A DNA stretch of 64,000 nt from Alteromonas antoniana (GCF_019249295.1 NZ_JAESDH010000002.1:62001-126000); one strand, 5' to 3'; shown: positions 37,076 to 46,079, counted from the first letter of the stretch. A program made the numbers and translations. The notes: a model not told the origin generated them from the letters alone.

Positions 37076-38293
37076 TCAGGCTCCACTGTAAGCGGAAAGA
37101 GCGGCGTCAACAGCCGCGCCAGCGTCTACACCGAACCCCGCGCGTCGCAATACAGTCTCAAGTGACTGAAGGGTATGGTACACAGCATCCTTTCTGGCAT
37201 TGTAGCCCATGGTGCCGATACGCCAGATTTTACCTTTAAGGGGACCGAAGCTCGTGCCAATTTCAATATTGAAGTCGTGTAGAAGCTGATGGCGTATGGC
37301 TTCACCGTCTATGTTGTCGGGAATATAGACACCCACGACATTGTGCATTTTATACCTGAGATCACCAAACGGCGTGAGACCCATTGCCTGCACTCCCGCT
37401 AACATGGCGTCTCCGGCCAGCTTGTGACGGCGGATCACGTTGTCATGGCCTTCATCCAGCAGTGTAATGGCGCATTCTCTTGCACAGTAAAGCATGCTGG
37501 CAGCCTCGGTATGATGATTCAGGCGCTCTTCGCCCCAGTAATCCATGATCATACCCAAATCAAAATAGTTAGAGCGTATTCTGGGGCCCGGCGCATCCTC
37601 ATGGTGTGCGTCGCGAATGCCGGCCTCCACATGGTGTCGGCGTCGCACGGTATCAACAAACCGCTGGCTTAATGTAATTGGTGCACTTCCTGACGGACCG
37701 CCCAGACACTTCTGCAGGCCAACCGAAACCGCATCAAGATGCCAGTTGTCCGTTTCAAGCGGGTTTCCGCCAATTGACGCGGTGGCATCGCAGTAGAACA
37801 ACACATCATGCTTGCGGCACAAATCACCTATGTCAGCTAATGGCTGCAGCATGGTTGTGGACGTATCACCCTGTACAATGGCCAGCAGTTTGGGCTGCAC
37901 TTTTTTGATTGCGTGTTCAATCTGCTCAGGCTCGAATACCTCCCCCCAAGGCACCTCAATGGTGTGAACTTCCGCATCGGCACGCTCAGCAATTTCTGCC
38001 AGCAAATGCCCGAAACGACCAAAAATGGGTACCAGAACTTTATCGCCCGGCTCAATGGCAGATACCATCACCGCTTCAATACCCGCGCGGGATGTACCGT
38101 CGACAAGCAGGGTTTGCTGATTTGACGTATGAAACACCTTGCGGTACAGCGCCATTACCTCATTCATGTAACCTGTCATCACCGGATCGTACTGGCCAAC
38201 CAATTGCGTCGACATGGCTGACAGCACGCGCGGATAGCAGTTGATGGGACCCGGTCCCATGAGCAGGCGTGGTGGAGGGGATAACGACGACAT
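37076..38293 (-). CDS. pucG: (S)-Ureidoglycine-glyoxylate aminotransferase PucG
   Basis: A 405-residue class V PLP aminotransferase. It transaminates ureidoglycine with glyoxylate to oxalurate (N-carbamoyl-2-oxoglycine) and glycine. LMGPGPINCYPRVL at the start, the cofactor-binding FYCDATASIGG and the Schiff-base lysine in VSVGLQKCLGGPSG are visible. Alanine-glyoxylate aminotransferases are close relatives, but the setting beside allantoate amidohydrolase points to PucG. TTAGGAG precedes the ATG, and the gene begins 9 bp after the TauE/SafE gene. Confidence 0.88.
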   Translation of the reverse strand: MSSLSPPPRLLMGPGPINCYPRVLSAMSTQLVGQYDPVMTGYMNEVMALYRKVFHTSNQQTLLVDGTSRAGIEAVMVSAIEPGDKVLVPIFGRFGHLLAEIAERADAEVHTIEVPWGEVFEPEQIEHAIKKVQPKLLAIVQGDTSTTMLQPLADIGDLCRKHDVLFYCDATASIGGNPLETDNWHLDAVSVGLQKCLGGPSGSAPITLSQRFVDTVRRRHHVEAGIRDAHHEDAPGPRIRSNYFDLGMIMDYWGEERLNHHTEAASMLYCARECAITLLDEGHDNVIRRHKLAGDAMLAGVQAMGLTPFGDLRYKMHNVVGVYIPDNIDGEAIRHQLLHDFNIEIGTSFGPLKGKIWRIGTMGYNARKDAVYHTLQSLETVLRRAGFGVDAGAAVDAALSAYSGA

Positions 38294-38302
38294 GATTAAC
38301 TC

Positions 38303-39121
38303 CTAAAGTGCAGCCTGCACAAGCATGCGCAGACCAGTGATAATAAGAACAACAGCAAAGACCTTTTTCAGCATGGCCGCGTCCAGCTTTGCAGCCAGTG
38401 AGGCGCCAAGCGGGGCAAAGAGCACCGTTAGCGGTACAATACAGATAAATCCGATGAGATTGACAAACCCGTATGTACCCGGCGGTGCATCTGGCGGCGT
38501 GCTGCCAGCTACCAGCAGCGTCAGTGCCGCTGGCAGTGAAATGATCAGGCCCACAGCGGCAGCGGTGCCTACCGCACGGTGCGCCGGATAGTTACAAAAT
38601 GTCAGAGTGGGGACGGTAAGTGTGCCGCCCCCGATACCTACCAGCGAGCTGAACAGGCCAATAGCAGTGGCGATAACTCGCTGCCCGACTTTGCCGGGCA
38701 ACGAAGTGAATAAGGCGTCTTTTTTGCCAATCAGCATATTCAGTGCAGATAACGTGGCAATAACACCAAATAAGATGGTGAGATAGTTGCCATCGATGCG
38801 GGTGACAATAACGCTGCCTGCGAGCACACCAATAAGAATGAACAGCGCCCAGGCTTTGAGCAGGGCAAAATCGACATTCCCTTTACTGTGATGAGCACGA
38901 ATAGAGCTGACAGAGGTAGGAACAATGGTGGCCAGCGAGGTAGCCGTGGCGACAACCATGGCGGTGTCAGCAGAGACTCCCAATGCCTGAAACAGAAAGT
39001 ACAGCACCGGTACAATCACAATCCCACCGCCAACGCCCAGTAATCCAGCCAGCAAGCCGGCAAACACGCCGGTTCCGATGAGAGAGAGAACCGTGGTCAG
39101 ATTATTGGCTATCCACTCCAT
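38303..39121 (-). CDS. TauE/SafE family membrane transporter
   Basis: A 272-residue protein with seven or eight hydrophobic segments and the paired family motifs GLLAGLLGVGGGIVIVPVLYF (residues about 22-42) and SSLVGIGGGTLTVPTL (about 157-172). The family exports or imports sulfonates, sulfite or small organic acids. Its position between pucG and the HpxW-like gene suggests it moves an intermediate or end product such as oxalate, oxamate or oxalurate, which is an inference from context only. It overlaps the HpxW-like stop by one base. Confidence 0.85.
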   Translation of the reverse strand: MEWIANNLTTVLSLIGTGVFAGLLAGLLGVGGGIVIVPVLYFLFQALGVSADTAMVVATATSLATIVPTSVSSIRAHHSKGNVDFALLKAWALFILIGVLAGSVIVTRIDGNYLTILFGVIATLSALNMLIGKKDALFTSLPGKVGQRVIATAIGLFSSLVGIGGGTLTVPTLTFCNYPAHRAVGTAAAVGLIISLPAALTLLVAGSTPPDAPPGTYGFVNLIGFICIVPLTVLFAPLGASLAAKLDAAMLKKVFAVVLIITGLRMLVQAAL

Positions 39122-40710
39122 TAACGACCCTCCACGTTGCTAATGCTTTCGAAGAAAGCTTTACCGTCGCTACGCGGATCGGTGGCTGCTTCAACGGCAC
39201 CGTCAGGATGGCGCACTACCGCACCGGCGTGACCCATTAATTCGTTACAGGGGTCAACCACAACCATATCGTGGCCCCGCTCCCGAAGTGCGTCACCAAC
39301 ATATTCAGCCAGATCCCGTTCTACTTTCAGGTTGTGGCTTTGATCGCCCCAGGTCCGGCCCAGTAGCCAGCGTCCGAGCGTGATGGCTTTTTCCAGTGGC
39401 TGGTTGTGATAGATATGTCTGACAAAAATGGCGGCCTGCGTTTGCGGCTGTCCTTCTCCCCCCATGGTGCCGTAACTCATTCTACGTCCGTCGCTAAGCT
39501 CCGCAAACGCGGGGTTGAGTGTGTGGAAGGGGGCACGCCCGGGCTCCAGTGCTTGTAAGTCGGCCGGATCAAGGGAAAATGAGGTGCCGCGGTTGTTCCA
39601 TACAATGCCTGTGGAAGGGCTGACAATCCCGCTGCCGAATTCCCAGTAAAGTGACTGAATGTAACTGACCATTCTGCCTTTGGCATCACAGGCACCCATC
39701 CAGATGGTGTCGCCGGGTTTCGCTACATGCGGCCAGGGTTGTGCCTTATCAATTGCGATATGGGCAGTCATGGCATCCAGCGAATCTTCATCAAGCAAGG
39801 CCGAGAGCCGGCCTGATAAGCGCCCCGGGTCCGTCACGCGTTGATTTCTGGCAATAAACGCCTGTTTGGTGCACTCAATGAGCAAATGCACCATATCGGC
39901 ATCTGACGTACCCAGATGTTTAACGCGATCGTAAAGCGCCAAAATGAGTAGCGATGCCACACCCTGAGTAGGCGCGCCAAGATTAAACAGCGTCCCGGCA
40001 CCGGTTGTTACTTGCAGCGGTTCGCCGGCGCGGGCCTGATAATCATGAAAATCGCTCAGGGTAATGGGTGACCCGGCATCCGCAAGATCTTTGGCCAGCA
40101 TGGTCGCGAGATCGCCGCGATAAAAATCATCTAATCCAGTTTCCGCTAACCGCTGCAGGGATGCTGACAACGTCTGTAGTTTTAAAATTTTCCCTTTTTT
40201 GAGTGCTTTCCCTTTGATCAGAAAAGGCGAAAAGGCGTCTTGTGCGCCCAGTTCATCAAAGGTTTTGATACTGGCATCAGATAAGCTTTGGGTAACTTCA
40301 ATTCCCCAGTTCGCCTGACTGATTGCGGTGTCCAGTAATTCGGTTAGCGGAATGCCTGACTGCCAGCGATGACTGATATCCAGCGCTTTTTGCCAGCCAG
40401 ATACCGCACCTGCCATAGTCAGTGCGGCTTTTCCACCGCGACTGGGGATCGCTTCCATCCCGGCGTAAAATTCTGGTGTTGCCTGCTTCGCTGCCACGCC
40501 TGCAGCGTCGATGGTTACCGGCGTCTTACCCGGTTCACTGATCAGCCAAAAGCCGTCTCCGCCCAGTCCATTCATATGCGGGTATTCCACCGCAATAGAG
40601 GCTGCGGCGGCGACCATGGCTTCAATCGCGGTGCCACCGCGTTGTAATATATTCTGTCCTACCTGAGAGGCGGCGTAATGAGGTGCAGTAAATCCAATTT
40701 GTTGCTTCAT
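39121..40710 (-). CDS. Gamma-glutamyltransferase-fold hydrolase, probable oxamate amidohydrolase (HpxW-like)
   Basis: A 529-residue Ntn hydrolase. Its start (GFTAPHYAASQVGQNILQRGGTAIEAMVAAAAS), GLGGDGFWLI and FNLGAPTQGVASLLIL follow the GGT family. The likely nucleophile is Thr335 in PGDTIWMGACDAKGRMVS, where GGTs carry TTH-S. The segments YWEFGSGIVSPSTGIVWNNRG and MGGEGQPQTQ resemble HpxW, the Klebsiella oxamate amidohydrolase, rather than true GGTs. No signal peptide, consistent with a cytoplasmic catabolic role. It overlaps the amidase gene by 4 bp. Confidence 0.8.
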   Translation of the reverse strand: MKQQIGFTAPHYAASQVGQNILQRGGTAIEAMVAAAASIAVEYPHMNGLGGDGFWLISEPGKTPVTIDAAGVAAKQATPEFYAGMEAIPSRGGKAALTMAGAVSGWQKALDISHRWQSGIPLTELLDTAISQANWGIEVTQSLSDASIKTFDELGAQDAFSPFLIKGKALKKGKILKLQTLSASLQRLAETGLDDFYRGDLATMLAKDLADAGSPITLSDFHDYQARAGEPLQVTTGAGTLFNLGAPTQGVASLLILALYDRVKHLGTSDADMVHLLIECTKQAFIARNQRVTDPGRLSGRLSALLDEDSLDAMTAHIAIDKAQPWPHVAKPGDTIWMGACDAKGRMVSYIQSLYWEFGSGIVSPSTGIVWNNRGTSFSLDPADLQALEPGRAPFHTLNPAFAELSDGRRMSYGTMGGEGQPQTQAAIFVRHIYHNQPLEKAITLGRWLLGRTWGDQSHNLKVERDLAEYVGDALRERGHDMVVVDPCNELMGHAGAVVRHPDGAVEAATDPRSDGKAFFESISNVEGR

Positions 40711-41867
40711 TGTGTGTATTCCATAAGCCAGCGGGCGTAGCTGATTAGTGCAAGATCACTGCCTTTTTTTCCAATCAGAGACAGGCCGCATGGGGCGTTG
40801 TGTAGAGTAAAAAGTGGCAAATGCAGTTGCGGGAGTCCGGCTAGCCCGGCAAACGCCGTCAGCGAAAGCAGTTGCTGTCGGTACGCTACCATTGAGCCCG
40901 CTGGTGCATCCAGCCGCGGGGCGATGCCCGGCGTCGTCGGTATAATGATCGCGTCTGTTTGCGACAATACCTTTTCGAGACTTTCTGCGATTTGCTGTTG
41001 CGTGCTTTTCGCACGCTGTTGTTGTTGTATTGTGATGCGCATACTGGCATCAATCCGTTGTTGAATATCCTCAGCAATATCGGGTTGATTTACACTGAGC
41101 CACTCGCCATGCTCGTCGCGTATTTCTGCGCCCTGCAAGATCCGAAAGGTCTCGGCAACATCCAGTGCAGCAGCGTCCAGTGACATGTCGTGTAAAAGCG
41201 AACTACTATCCAGTCTGTCTGACCACTGCCGAATGAGGTCGGCGTGGTCACAGCAATCGAGCAAGGAGTCTGCAAGCGTCAGATGTGGCTGCAGTGGCTC
41301 TGGCGCCGGTGTGTCACATAACACCTGCATGACGCTTGCTAATGTTGACAAATCCCGCGTCATCACGCCAACCGTATCAAAGGAGGGAGCCAGGGCCACC
41401 ATGTTGTCCCGAGCAATCAGGTCGTGCGTAGTGCGTAAGCCAAACAGGCGGTTGTAGCTTGCCGGTACCCGAATTGAACCGCCGGTGTCAGTTCCCAGGC
41501 CAATGTCTGCTTCATTTGCGGCCACGGCCACTGCTGAGCCTGAAGAGGAACCACCAGGCAGCCTGTCGGGTGTGACCGGATTAACCGGTGTACCATAGTG
41601 TTTGTTCTGTCCATTCAGACTGTAGGCCAGCTCGTCAGTAACGGTTTTACCCACATAGCTGGCGCCATGTGCAAGCAGGGTTTCAACGACAGAGGACGTT
41701 GCCTGAGGAATCGCGTGTGTTTGACTCCAGGTTGGGTTGCCTGCCGTCGTCGGCATGCCTTTTATCGCAAACAGATCTTTTACCGCCAGCCGAAGGCCTG
41801 CCAACGAGTCCGATCTTGGGGACACGGCATAGGGAAACGGTTCACGCTGTATAAAAGGTGAAGTCAC
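40707..41867 (-). CDS. Amidase-signature hydrolase, possible oxalurate amidohydrolase
   Basis: A 386-residue amidase-signature protein. The Ser-cisSer-Lys triad is visible: Lys in LAVKDLFAI (near residue 31), the cis-serine and nucleophile in PGGSSSGSAVAVAANEADIGLGTDTGGSIRVPAS. It is shorter than many family members (about 460-500). Its place as first gene of the operon with HpxW-like, TauE/SafE, PucG and allantoate amidohydrolase genes suggests it acts on oxalurate or oxamate. GTG start at 41867 with only a weak ribosome site. A RutR-like operator lies 88 bp upstream. Confidence 0.82.
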   Translation of the reverse strand: MTSPFIQREPFPYAVSPRSDSLAGLRLAVKDLFAIKGMPTTAGNPTWSQTHAIPQATSSVVETLLAHGASYVGKTVTDELAYSLNGQNKHYGTPVNPVTPDRLPGGSSSGSAVAVAANEADIGLGTDTGGSIRVPASYNRLFGLRTTHDLIARDNMVALAPSFDTVGVMTRDLSTLASVMQVLCDTPAPEPLQPHLTLADSLLDCCDHADLIRQWSDRLDSSSLLHDMSLDAAALDVAETFRILQGAEIRDEHGEWLSVNQPDIAEDIQQRIDASMRITIQQQQRAKSTQQQIAESLEKVLSQTDAIIIPTTPGIAPRLDAPAGSMVAYRQQLLSLTAFAGLAGLPQLHLPLFTLHNAPCGLSLIGKKGSDLALISYARWLMEYTQ

Positions 41868-41954
41868 GGCAAATCTCTGGAGAAAACAGGTTTACCAATG
41901 AAACACCCGTTGTACCTTCAAGTCAAGTAAAACTGGGGGGTATTACGTTAAAAC

Positions 41955-41970
41955 CTGACCGTGTGGTCAG
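41955..41970. promoter_or_regulatory. RutR-like operator of the amidase-pucG operon
   Basis: CTGACCGTGTGGTCAG, the most symmetrical of the three sites (CTGACC-n4-GGTCAG). The minus-strand flank CCACAAAAA resembles the ACACCAA blocks at the other two sites. It sits between the DUF924 gene end and the amidase start. Confidence 0.65.
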
Positions 41971-41984
41971 TCTTTTTGTGGCCT

Positions 41985-42548
41985 TTAAAATGAAAATTCT
42001 GACGTGGCGAGAAACTGCAGCTCTTCGTCTGTTGATGCTCTGCCTATAATCTCATTTCGATGAGGATACCGCCCAAACCGTAAAATAATGTCGCGATGGC
42101 GACGCTCGAACTCAAGTTGGGTTTCCAGGCCTGAGACCGCAAAAAGCTGCATGGCTACATCATGGACAGCCGCTGACTCACTGTGCATGAAAGGCATGTA
42201 GAGAAAAGCTTTTTCTGTGGGGGTCAGGGAGGCGTCTGCATTCACGCTCACGGCTTCCTGAGCCAGACAAAGTGCAGCGGCGTCCTGTTTAAAAGCCGCG
42301 GGTTTGTTGCGATAGATATTGCGTGAAAACTGATCAAGCAAAATAATTTCGGCAAGCCTGCCGTGGGCTGTTGCCCGCCACGGCCAAAGCTCACAGCGCG
42401 ACGCGGCTTTGTGCAGCCCACCAAACTGAGAAGCGATCATGGCATCAACGTTCGGATCTGCACCAAACCAGTCCTCTTCGGTCAGCTCTTCAAACCAGAA
42501 TGAGAGCACCTGGCTGGCATCTTCCATGGGAACGTGAATATTCTCCAT
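41985..42548 (-). CDS. DUF924 family protein
   Basis: A 187-residue helical protein of the DUF924 family, TPR-like in predicted fold. Family marks are VLSFWFEELTEEDWFGAD, IILLDQFSRNIYRNKPAAF, FLYMPFMHSE and RFGRYPHRNEIIGR. Function unknown. The ATG at 42548 has a purine-rich AGGAAGAAGAC ahead. A second ATG seven codons on is also possible. It reads toward the purine operon but is separated from it by the operator region. Confidence 0.9.
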   Translation of the reverse strand: MENIHVPMEDASQVLSFWFEELTEEDWFGADPNVDAMIASQFGGLHKAASRCELWPWRATAHGRLAEIILLDQFSRNIYRNKPAAFKQDAAALCLAQEAVSVNADASLTPTEKAFLYMPFMHSESAAVHDVAMQLFAVSGLETQLEFERRHRDIILRFGRYPHRNEIIGRASTDEELQFLATSEFSF

Positions 42549-42620
42549 CTCTGTCTTCTTCCTTCTTCCAATTCGTACACAAATCTGTCAATAAGCGGCT
42601 GACCCAGTGACATTGTGCCG

Positions 42621-42798
42621 TTATGCGAACATGGCTTTTTGCATTACTGGTAATCGCAGCAACGCGTCAAAGCTGAAGCCGGTGACTGCCTGAAGACGCT
42701 CACATAAAGGGACGCCATCTGCATCGCGCACTGGTTGTCCGTCAGGGCATTTGCGTGATGCAGTGTCATTCCTCAGTTACAGCGTTCACGTCGGACAC
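42621..42798 (-). pseudogene. Possible small gene with a frameshift
   Basis: A 51-codon open frame (42621-42776) lacks a start codon yet looks coding: NDTASRKCPDGQPVRDADG, VPLCERLQAVTGFSFDALL, ending RLPVMQKAMFA. Just upstream, in another frame, GTG at 42798 begins VSDVNAVTEE before a stop. A one-base change near 42768-42772 would join the two into a ~60-residue protein. Not recognised. It could be a decayed gene, a frameshift or chance. Confidence 0.35.
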
Positions 42799-43128
42799 TA
42801 CGTATAGTCTCAGCAGGTGAAAAAATGTTCAATCTATATCGGCAGGAAAAAGAATGACTTAACGATTAATACTACAAATTCAGAAGATAGTTCAACCTGC
42901 AGGCGAGACCGGGACATACAATTCTGTGTAAATTATGACCATTTTGCTCAGCGGGCCCTGCAAAAATATAGGGGGTAGTTTGCCAAATAATGCCCGGACA
43001 GGTGCATTTTTCTGTGTAACTGGCTACGCTAAGGAAAATGTGAACAGAACTGTTTTTATCAGACTGAAACGCTGTTTACTTATTTTTTAAGAGATGGCCA
43101 TCGCAAATTACTCAGGGAGTGACAAACT
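42799..43128. other. Intergenic region upstream of the S9 peptidase gene
   Basis: About 330 bp, fairly AT-rich, with no supported gene. It must carry the peptidase promoter, but no clear -35/-10 pair stands out. AGGGAG precedes the peptidase ATG. Confidence 0.4.
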
Positions 43129-45033
43129 ATGCGTGCATTATTATTACTGGCTGTAGCAGTGCTGCTGGCTGCATGTCAGTCGGCGCCAACACCGGAAGTT
43201 GTGCTCGAACAGGAGCAACCCATCCCGGCATATTCCGCAGAAACGTTTTTTGATAATGAATCGGTATCGGGGAATGACATTAGCTTTGATGACAGTGCGG
43301 TACTGGTGACATCAGATAAATCCGGCGTGTTTAACGTTTATCGTTACCCTATTGATGGCAGCGCTCCCTCGCAATTGACCTTTTCTGAAACCGATGCTTA
43401 CCGCGGTCTATCCTGGTTTCCGGCCGATGACAGGTTTCTGTTTTCCGCGGATCAGGGTGGCAACGAATTAACGCATATTTATGTTCAGACCCCCGACGGC
43501 ACGGTGACAGACCTGACCCCCGGCGACAAGGTGAAAGCCATGTTTTTGGGGTGGCAACGCGACAACCGCCATTTCTTCATTGCCACTAACGAGCGCGATC
43601 CCAAAGCCTTCGATTTGTATCGGTATGAGGTTGATAGCTACCAACGTACGCGCATATATGAAAATACAGAGGCGCTCTCGCTAATGGAGGTTAGCCCGGA
43701 TGGTCGTTACCTGACGCTGGTAAAATCATTAAGCAATACTGATGACGACCTCTACCTGCTTGAACTGAATCGTCGTCATGCTACCCCTGTATTGCTGACA
43801 GACGAACCGCAGCAAGCCAGTCACACTGTATATACCTTTACCCCCGACTCTTCAGCGCTAATCTATGGGACCAACGCAGGAACCGAATTTGTCGAAGCAT
43901 GGGAATATGATATTGAGGATGGTACGAAAACACTCGCGTATTCCGATGAGTGGGACGTTACTTTTTACAATTATTCAGAGAATGGCCGCTACCTCGTTAC
44001 CGGACTAAACGCCGATGCGCGCACCGAAATCGCTATCGTCGACATACAACAGCAGTCTCCGGTGATGGTACCGAATCTACCTGCAGGTGATATTTCTGGT
44101 GTTACGTTTACGTCCGATGAAAACACGATGGTGTTTTACCTCAGGTCCGATACGGCCCCTGCTAATTTATATAGCTATCAGTTTGGCGGTGAGCTGAAAC
44201 GGTTAACTGATACCCTTAACCCGGCCATCGAACCTGCTAACCTGGTAGCCAGTGAAGTCGTGCGCTTTTCCAGCTTTGACGAAGTCACAATTCCGGGATT
44301 GTTGTATAAGCCGCATCAGGCAAACCGGGTTAACCCGGTGCCCGCCGTGATCCTCATTCATGGTGGACCTGGCGGCCAGTCCCGCGCAGGCTACAGCGCG
44401 CTTATTCAGCATCTGGTGAATCACGGGTATGCGATTTTCGCTGTTAATAACCGTGGTTCTTCAGGTTATGGGAAAACCTTTTTTCACCTGGACGATCAAC
44501 GTCATGGTGAAGATGATTTACAGGATATCGTTTATGCCAAACGCTATCTGACGTCGTTGCCGTGGGTCAATGCCAGCGAAATTGGTGTCATGGGCGGCAG
44601 TTATGGTGGTTACCTTACCATGGCAGCAATGGCCTTCACGCAGGAATTTGACGTCGGTATTAATATATTTGGTGTGACCAACTGGGTACGCACGTTAAAA
44701 AGCATTCCGCCGTGGTGGGAGAGCTTCAGAGAATATCTGTATGCGGAAATGGGTGACCCGGCAACAGACGAAGCGCGCTTGTATCGAATCTCTCCGCTGT
44801 TTCATGCTGACAAGATAACGCAACCTGTTCTGGTAGTGCAGGGTGCAAATGATCCCCGCGTGCTGCAAGTGGAAAGTGATGAAATGGTAGAAGCAATACG
44901 CGAAAATGATGTGCCTGTAGAGTATGTGCTGTTTGACGACGAGGGACATGGATTCCGAAAAAAATCCAATCGCATCGTGGCACAGAATGCGTACCTTGAT
45001 TTCTTAAATACGCACCTGAAAACCACCCCATAA
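43129..45033 (+). CDS. S9 family (prolyl oligopeptidase-type) peptidase, lipoprotein
   Basis: A 634-residue periplasm-facing peptidase. The signal peptide ends in lipobox LAAC (Cys16). Residues about 40-370 form a WD40/TolB-like beta-propeller (repeated FSADQGGNEL, SPDGRYLTLV). Residues 385-634 are the alpha/beta-hydrolase domain: oxyanion HGGPGGQSR, nucleophile serine in GVMGGSYGGYLT, aspartate in VQGANDPRV and histidine in DDEGHGFRKK. It resembles acylaminoacyl-peptidases (S9C). Single gene, followed by a hairpin terminator. Confidence 0.92.
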   Translation: MRALLLLAVAVLLAACQSAPTPEVVLEQEQPIPAYSAETFFDNESVSGNDISFDDSAVLVTSDKSGVFNVYRYPIDGSAPSQLTFSETDAYRGLSWFPADDRFLFSADQGGNELTHIYVQTPDGTVTDLTPGDKVKAMFLGWQRDNRHFFIATNERDPKAFDLYRYEVDSYQRTRIYENTEALSLMEVSPDGRYLTLVKSLSNTDDDLYLLELNRRHATPVLLTDEPQQASHTVYTFTPDSSALIYGTNAGTEFVEAWEYDIEDGTKTLAYSDEWDVTFYNYSENGRYLVTGLNADARTEIAIVDIQQQSPVMVPNLPAGDISGVTFTSDENTMVFYLRSDTAPANLYSYQFGGELKRLTDTLNPAIEPANLVASEVVRFSSFDEVTIPGLLYKPHQANRVNPVPAVILIHGGPGGQSRAGYSALIQHLVNHGYAIFAVNNRGSSGYGKTFFHLDDQRHGEDDLQDIVYAKRYLTSLPWVNASEIGVMGGSYGGYLTMAAMAFTQEFDVGINIFGVTNWVRTLKSIPPWWESFREYLYAEMGDPATDEARLYRISPLFHADKITQPVLVVQGANDPRVLQVESDEMVEAIRENDVPVEYVLFDDEGHGFRKKSNRIVAQNAYLDFLNTHLKTTP

Positions 45034-45048
45034 TCGACTGGAATCAGC

Positions 45049-45092
45049 GAAACCGGGAGAGTGAGATGCATATGCCTCGCGCTCCCGGTTTC
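45049..45092 (+). terminator. Stem-loop after the S9 peptidase gene
   Basis: GAAACCGGGAG (45049-45059) pairs perfectly with CTCCCGGTTTC (45082-45092), with a nested GAG-GCATATGC-CTC inside. No long T-run follows, so it is a terminator of moderate likelihood. The remainder up to 45371 shows no gene. Confidence 0.55.
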
Positions 45093-45371
45093 CTGCTGGT
45101 CAGGCAGCATGGGGGACACAGTGTAATACTGCCTCTTTACGTCTGTAAGTTGTGCCCCCCGTTGCCGTTAACGTGTATTTTTTGCCAGTAATGCACGCGG
45201 CGGATGTGAATATGCGCAATGCTTTTCATCCCGCGCACGTCCCAAACGGTTTATGTAAGCTGACAACACTCTCCCTTTAGCGACACTCCGACGTCACTCG
45301 CTTCCTGAACGCGTGCATCCCGATTCAGGCAGAGTGCAAGCCATGTGCGCTTTACATTTATTGCCTGTTTT

Positions 45372-45399
45372 TTGCACATTGGCACTACACTTTCATAAT
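45372..45399 (+). promoter_or_regulatory. Promoter of the CPBP protease gene
   Basis: TTGCAC (45372-45377), a 16-bp spacer, CATAAT (45394-45399), 48 bp before the GTG start of the protease gene. Confidence 0.55.
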
Positions 45400-45446
45400 G
45401 AAATTCATCTAAATGTCATATACCAGTCATGAAAGTGGAGTAGCGG

Positions 45447-46079
45447 GTGGCAAAACTTTGGGCAGAATTGATCGGGCTGTTTTTTCTGGCACCGGTGGCA
45501 GTCATGGTTTGGGCGAAACAGCTGGGTAGTTTTTTGATGCCTCTGCTTGGCGCTGTCGGGTTGTTATGCCTGGCATTGTTACTTGCCGATAAGCAGTTTA
45601 AGCGCATTCGCCTTTGGCATTGGGAAGCCTGGCGTCAGCATATTAATGATGCGCTTAAGTTATTTATTCCGTGGGCATGCTTATTAGCGTTGCTGGTTTA
45701 TCTGGTAAAGCCCGAAATTTTTCTTCACTGGCCGCTTAACGAACCCTGGATGTGGGTAACGACATTGCTAATTTATCCGCTGGTATCGGTTATTCCTCAG
45801 GAAATTATTTTCAGAACTTACTTTTTTCATCGCTATAAACGCATATTGCCCTCGCGTTATGCGCGCTGGGCGTTAAGCACCTTTGTATTCGGTCTTGCAC
45901 ATCTGGTTTACGGGAACTGGATAGCGGTAGTGATCTCCTGGATTGGCGGTGGCATTTTCGGGTATCGCTACATGCAAAGTCAATCTACACCGGTAGTGGT
46001 TATCGAACACGCGCTGTGGGGGAGTTTTGTTTTCACCATCGGCTTAGGTTCCTATCTTGTGATTTCAACACCTGCCTGA
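45447..46079 (+). CDS. CPBP family intramembrane metalloprotease
   Basis: A 210-residue membrane protein with about six hydrophobic segments. The CPBP (Abi/CAAX protease) motifs are present in altered form: PQEIIFRTYFFHRY where most members have EExxxR, then FGLAHLVYGNW with the first histidine, and VVIEHALWG with the second. Whether the Gln-for-Glu change removes activity is open. GTG start at 45447 with GGAG 6 bases ahead. Monocistronic, 182 bp before the MscS gene. Confidence 0.85.
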   Translation: MAKLWAELIGLFFLAPVAVMVWAKQLGSFLMPLLGAVGLLCLALLLADKQFKRIRLWHWEAWRQHINDALKLFIPWACLLALLVYLVKPEIFLHWPLNEPWMWVTTLLIYPLVSVIPQEIIFRTYFFHRYKRILPSRYARWALSTFVFGLAHLVYGNWIAVVISWIGGGIFGYRYMQSQSTPVVVIEHALWGSFVFTIGLGSYLVISTPA

